A stretch of DNA of 64,000 nt, taken from the NCBI GenBank assembly GCA_019638615.1, contig JAHBTL010000006.1, positions 186,001 to 250,000 of the forward strand, in the 5' to 3' direction. This document shows, piece after piece, positions 61,724 to 64,000 of the stretch (positions are counted from its first letter, which is position 1; every line of letters begins with the position of its first letter). A program made the position numbers and the translations under genes. The notes beneath the pieces were generated by a model that made no database searches, was not told the origin of the DNA, and worked only from the letters and a program-made list of their open reading frames with translations. The stretch comes from Chitinophagaceae bacterium (GTDB lineage: Bacteria > Bacteroidota > Bacteroidia > Chitinophagales > Chitinophagaceae).

Positions 61724-63802
61724 ATGAGGAAAATAATGCTGGTTGTAATAACAAGCTTGTATGTTTTGCAATCGGGGTTCGCCCAGTCTAATGCTGCATC
61801 GGCAAAGCTGTACACACTTAGTCCGTATTTTTCATTCACAGCCTCCAATGCGCCATACGCCACTCTGAATGCCAGCCGGCCTAAGGGGGATTTTACTACA
61901 GACAATACTAAACAGGAAAGCTTTACCATAAAGATGTCGGTAGATTTTCAACCCTTTAGCGGGGAACAAATGTTACTGGAAGTGCCGGGAATGATAACCA
62001 TTAAATTACGCCAGGCTGATCCCCAAAATCGCGACCGGCAAAATTACCCGGCTGCTGTAATGCAAGACGGATCTTTGCCGGTTTTGGAGGCTGGTATTAT
62101 GCTGAATTCTCCCGGAATAAACTTATTTACGCGTCAACTGGAAATAGGCCACCCGTTGGCTTCATTAAAAAATCCATGGGGAAAACATGAGGTAATTGTA
62201 CATTTTACAAAAACACACTGGACCATATATGTAGACAATGAACTTATGGATAACGATTTTGTTGTAGGGTATCCGCATTGGTGGCATCAACGCTCCTGGC
62301 AAATTAATCCTGCGGTGGTGAGTGAAGCCAGCCTGTATTTGCCGGGCATGAACGTAGAACGGGACAACAGGAGAAATATTGAGAAAATGCCGGACCTGCA
62401 ATACTGGACTCCCCGCGGGCACAATTCCTGGATAGGAGATGTTGCCACTATTTACCACGATGGACGCTACCATGTTTTTTATCTTTATGACAGAAGGCAT
62501 CATGCCAGCAAATTTGGAGTAGGCGGGCATTACTTTGAACATTTTTCCACTACAGATTTTATTACCTGGACAGAGCATGAGGCAGCTACCCCCATTGAAG
62601 CACAATGGGAGACTATCGGAACCGGTAGTCCTTTTGTATACAACAACAAACTATATATTTCTTATGGTTTGCACACTTCGCGCATTTATCCCGATTCATT
62701 AACGATGTACCCCGAGATGATGGATTATTATAAAGAGAATAAAAGATCCGGATATTTTCCTGCCGACACCAGGATAGCATTTCCCTCCGGCGCTACTTAT
62801 TCAATAAGTGAGGATAACATAAGTAATTTCAAAAAGAGCGGCATTTCTTTTCATTATTCTGAAAATCCCAGTGTGTTCACCACTCCTGAAGGTAAATTAA
62901 AAATGTACGCCAATTATAAGGCAAAAGGCACGTGGGAATCAGCTTCGCTTGACAGCGGTTGGTATTGTACCGATCCGGATTTTCCATTGGGTGGAGATTG
63001 TACGTTCGATTTCAGGTGGGGTAAATATGAATACGTAGTAGGTGGTTTTACCAACTTATGGAGAAGAACGATAGGTAAAAATGAACCCTGGAAAGATATA
63101 GTAGCGGAAGGAAAAGATTTTTATAATGGTGTAAGTGTTCCGTCCGTATCTCCGATTGGTAACGGTCGCTATATAATGGCTGGCTGGATGCCCATTACCG
63201 GGTGGGGTGGCCCGTTCCTGATTCATGAACTGATCCAGTATCCTGATGGAAGAATAGGAACAAAATGGATGAAAGAGTTGATACCAGCCACTGCGGATAC
63301 TGTTTTGTTGGCCAAAAATGCAGAACAGAAAAATGCTTTCCCGGTGAAAGATGAAAACTTTATCCTCAGTTTTGATGTGGTTCCCCAAAAGAAGAAGAAT
63401 GGTAAGTTAGCGCTTTCGTTTTTGCCTGCTGACGGCAGTAACAAAAAGGGTTGCGAAATGCAAATCAATATCGCAGCATTTACGGCTCAATACAGTGATG
63501 CGGTTAAAGACGGCTTTGGCAAGATGCAAAAATCTATACGAAATGGTGGCAATCCGAGCCAGGTAGGCAATTACGCTATTGAAAATATAATGGGTGTTGA
63601 AAAACCATTTACCGTAAGGATATTGGTGAGAAGCAATGCCAAACTGGGAGGAACCATTATAGACACAGAAATTGCCGGGCAGAATACCCTGGTTACTTAT
63701 CGTAACGGGCTAAATGTAGAAAACATTCTCTTTAATCAGGAGCAGGTGAATATACGCAATATCAAAATCATTACTGCTGAAGCAGACAGGACTGAATTTT
63801 AA
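61724..63802 (+). CDS. Secreted LamG plus five-bladed-propeller protein, putative fructan-type glycoside hydrolase
   Basis: A 692-residue protein with a signal peptide (ending GFAQ, about residue 21). Residues about 30-215 form a LamG-like beta-sandwich. From about 225 the sequence follows a GH32/GH43-like propeller: IGDVATIYHDGRYHVFYLYD, HFSTTDFITWTEHE and WETIGTGSPFVYNNKLYISY. The strong DPNG and RDP motifs of true GH32 are not seen. Candidate catalytic acids are the Asp in WIGDVA and acidic residues in GGDCTFDFRWG. It may be a divergent or unrecognised glycoside hydrolase subfamily. It lies 105 bases after the GH32 gene, so both probably act on the same glycan. Confidence 0.72.
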   Translation: MRKIMLVVITSLYVLQSGFAQSNAASAKLYTLSPYFSFTASNAPYATLNASRPKGDFTTDNTKQESFTIKMSVDFQPFSGEQMLLEVPGMITIKLRQADPQNRDRQNYPAAVMQDGSLPVLEAGIMLNSPGINLFTRQLEIGHPLASLKNPWGKHEVIVHFTKTHWTIYVDNELMDNDFVVGYPHWWHQRSWQINPAVVSEASLYLPGMNVERDNRRNIEKMPDLQYWTPRGHNSWIGDVATIYHDGRYHVFYLYDRRHHASKFGVGGHYFEHFSTTDFITWTEHEAATPIEAQWETIGTGSPFVYNNKLYISYGLHTSRIYPDSLTMYPEMMDYYKENKRSGYFPADTRIAFPSGATYSISEDNISNFKKSGISFHYSENPSVFTTPEGKLKMYANYKAKGTWESASLDSGWYCTDPDFPLGGDCTFDFRWGKYEYVVGGFTNLWRRTIGKNEPWKDIVAEGKDFYNGVSVPSVSPIGNGRYIMAGWMPITGWGGPFLIHELIQYPDGRIGTKWMKELIPATADTVLLAKNAEQKNAFPVKDENFILSFDVVPQKKKNGKLALSFLPADGSNKKGCEMQINIAAFTAQYSDAVKDGFGKMQKSIRNGGNPSQVGNYAIENIMGVEKPFTVRILVRSNAKLGGTIIDTEIAGQNTLVTYRNGLNVENILFNQEQVNIRNIKIITAEADRTEF

Positions 63803-63900
63803 ACCATGCGAAACCAATTGTGCTACTGCACGCAGGCTGATTTACTTCCTTTCATATAATGTTTTTTAAGTCGTGACACAGCCCGCTTTGTACAGAAAGG

Positions 63901-63972
63901 GTAGCACCTACGGTGCATAAGTCCTTATTGTTATTATTTCTACCAACGAGTAGCTTCGATGAGGCATAATAA
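63901..63972 (+). repeat. R4-family repeat, CC...GG hairpin type
   Basis: GTAGCACCTACGGTGCATAA contains the short hairpin GCACC-TAC-GGTGC. TTCTACCAACGAGTAGC follows about 12 bases later. It matches the spacing of 14746-14810. Confidence 0.6.
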
Positions 63973-64000
63973 CAGCTTACTTTTTGGGGGGTACAGGCGC

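Overview
This window reads as chromosomal DNA of a Bacteroidota bacterium, most likely of the family Chitinophagaceae (the family is an inference). Several promoters match the Bacteroidota -7 element TAnnTTTG, and Shine-Dalgarno sequences are mostly absent. Lineage markers include a T9SS type A sorting domain, an S46 dipeptidyl-peptidase, paired DUF4230-like proteins, a DUF6340-like lipoprotein and a two-gene atpD-atpC cluster. I see no tRNA, rRNA, CRISPR array, prophage or transposase gene. About 47 protein genes are supported, plus one degraded propeller gene.

Layout. 1-2623: the N-terminal 874 residues of a secreted propeller/Ig-like protein that runs off the left edge. 2804-9065: SF1 helicase, UmuC-type polymerase, metallophosphoesterase and PepSY membrane protein. 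9079-10913 (minus): PAP2 phosphatase and two DUF4230-like proteins. 10914-12231: a repeat-rich gap. 12232-14723: two secreted carbohydrate-esterase-like enzymes. 15272-20860: a giant repetitive T9SS cargo protein. 20871-21779: glutamyl-Q tRNA(Asp) synthetase. 22877-26261: sugar epimerase-like protein, FAD oxidoreductase and a small unknown. 26894-29056: DPP7-type S46 peptidase.

29607-33035 is a compact four-gene operon: a DUF2249-ScdA_N-hemerythrin fusion, a DUF1858/DUF2249 protein, a polytopic NnrS/heme-copper-oxidase-like membrane protein and a MIP18-family Fe-S assembly protein. It looks like a nitric-oxide or iron-sulfur repair module and is the best candidate here for an under-described system. 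Next come truA, a DUF6340-like lipoprotein, a PAS histidine kinase, a DUF92 protein, a GH16 enzyme, CorA, an HtrA protease, a two-component pair, 3-hydroxybutyryl-CoA dehydrogenase, Mrp, PaiB, thrS-infC, glpD-glpF, an SH3-MBL protein, atpD-atpC and two secreted enzymes of the GH32 type.

The gaps carry several dispersed repeat families. R1 is a palindromic MITE-like element (full copy about 29351-29483). R2 is a 227-bp element with two strong hairpins (11181-11407 and 26454-26680, with a diverged inverted copy at 4937-5092). R3 is a short element (22436 and 44331). R4 covers short hairpin repeats (11077-11926, 14746 and 63901). The most striking are degenerate arrays with a 7-base period directly behind the stop codons of several genes (34080, 53055, 54747, 61640). 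Between two intrinsic terminators at 57111 and 57361 lies a gene-free stretch that may encode a small RNA.
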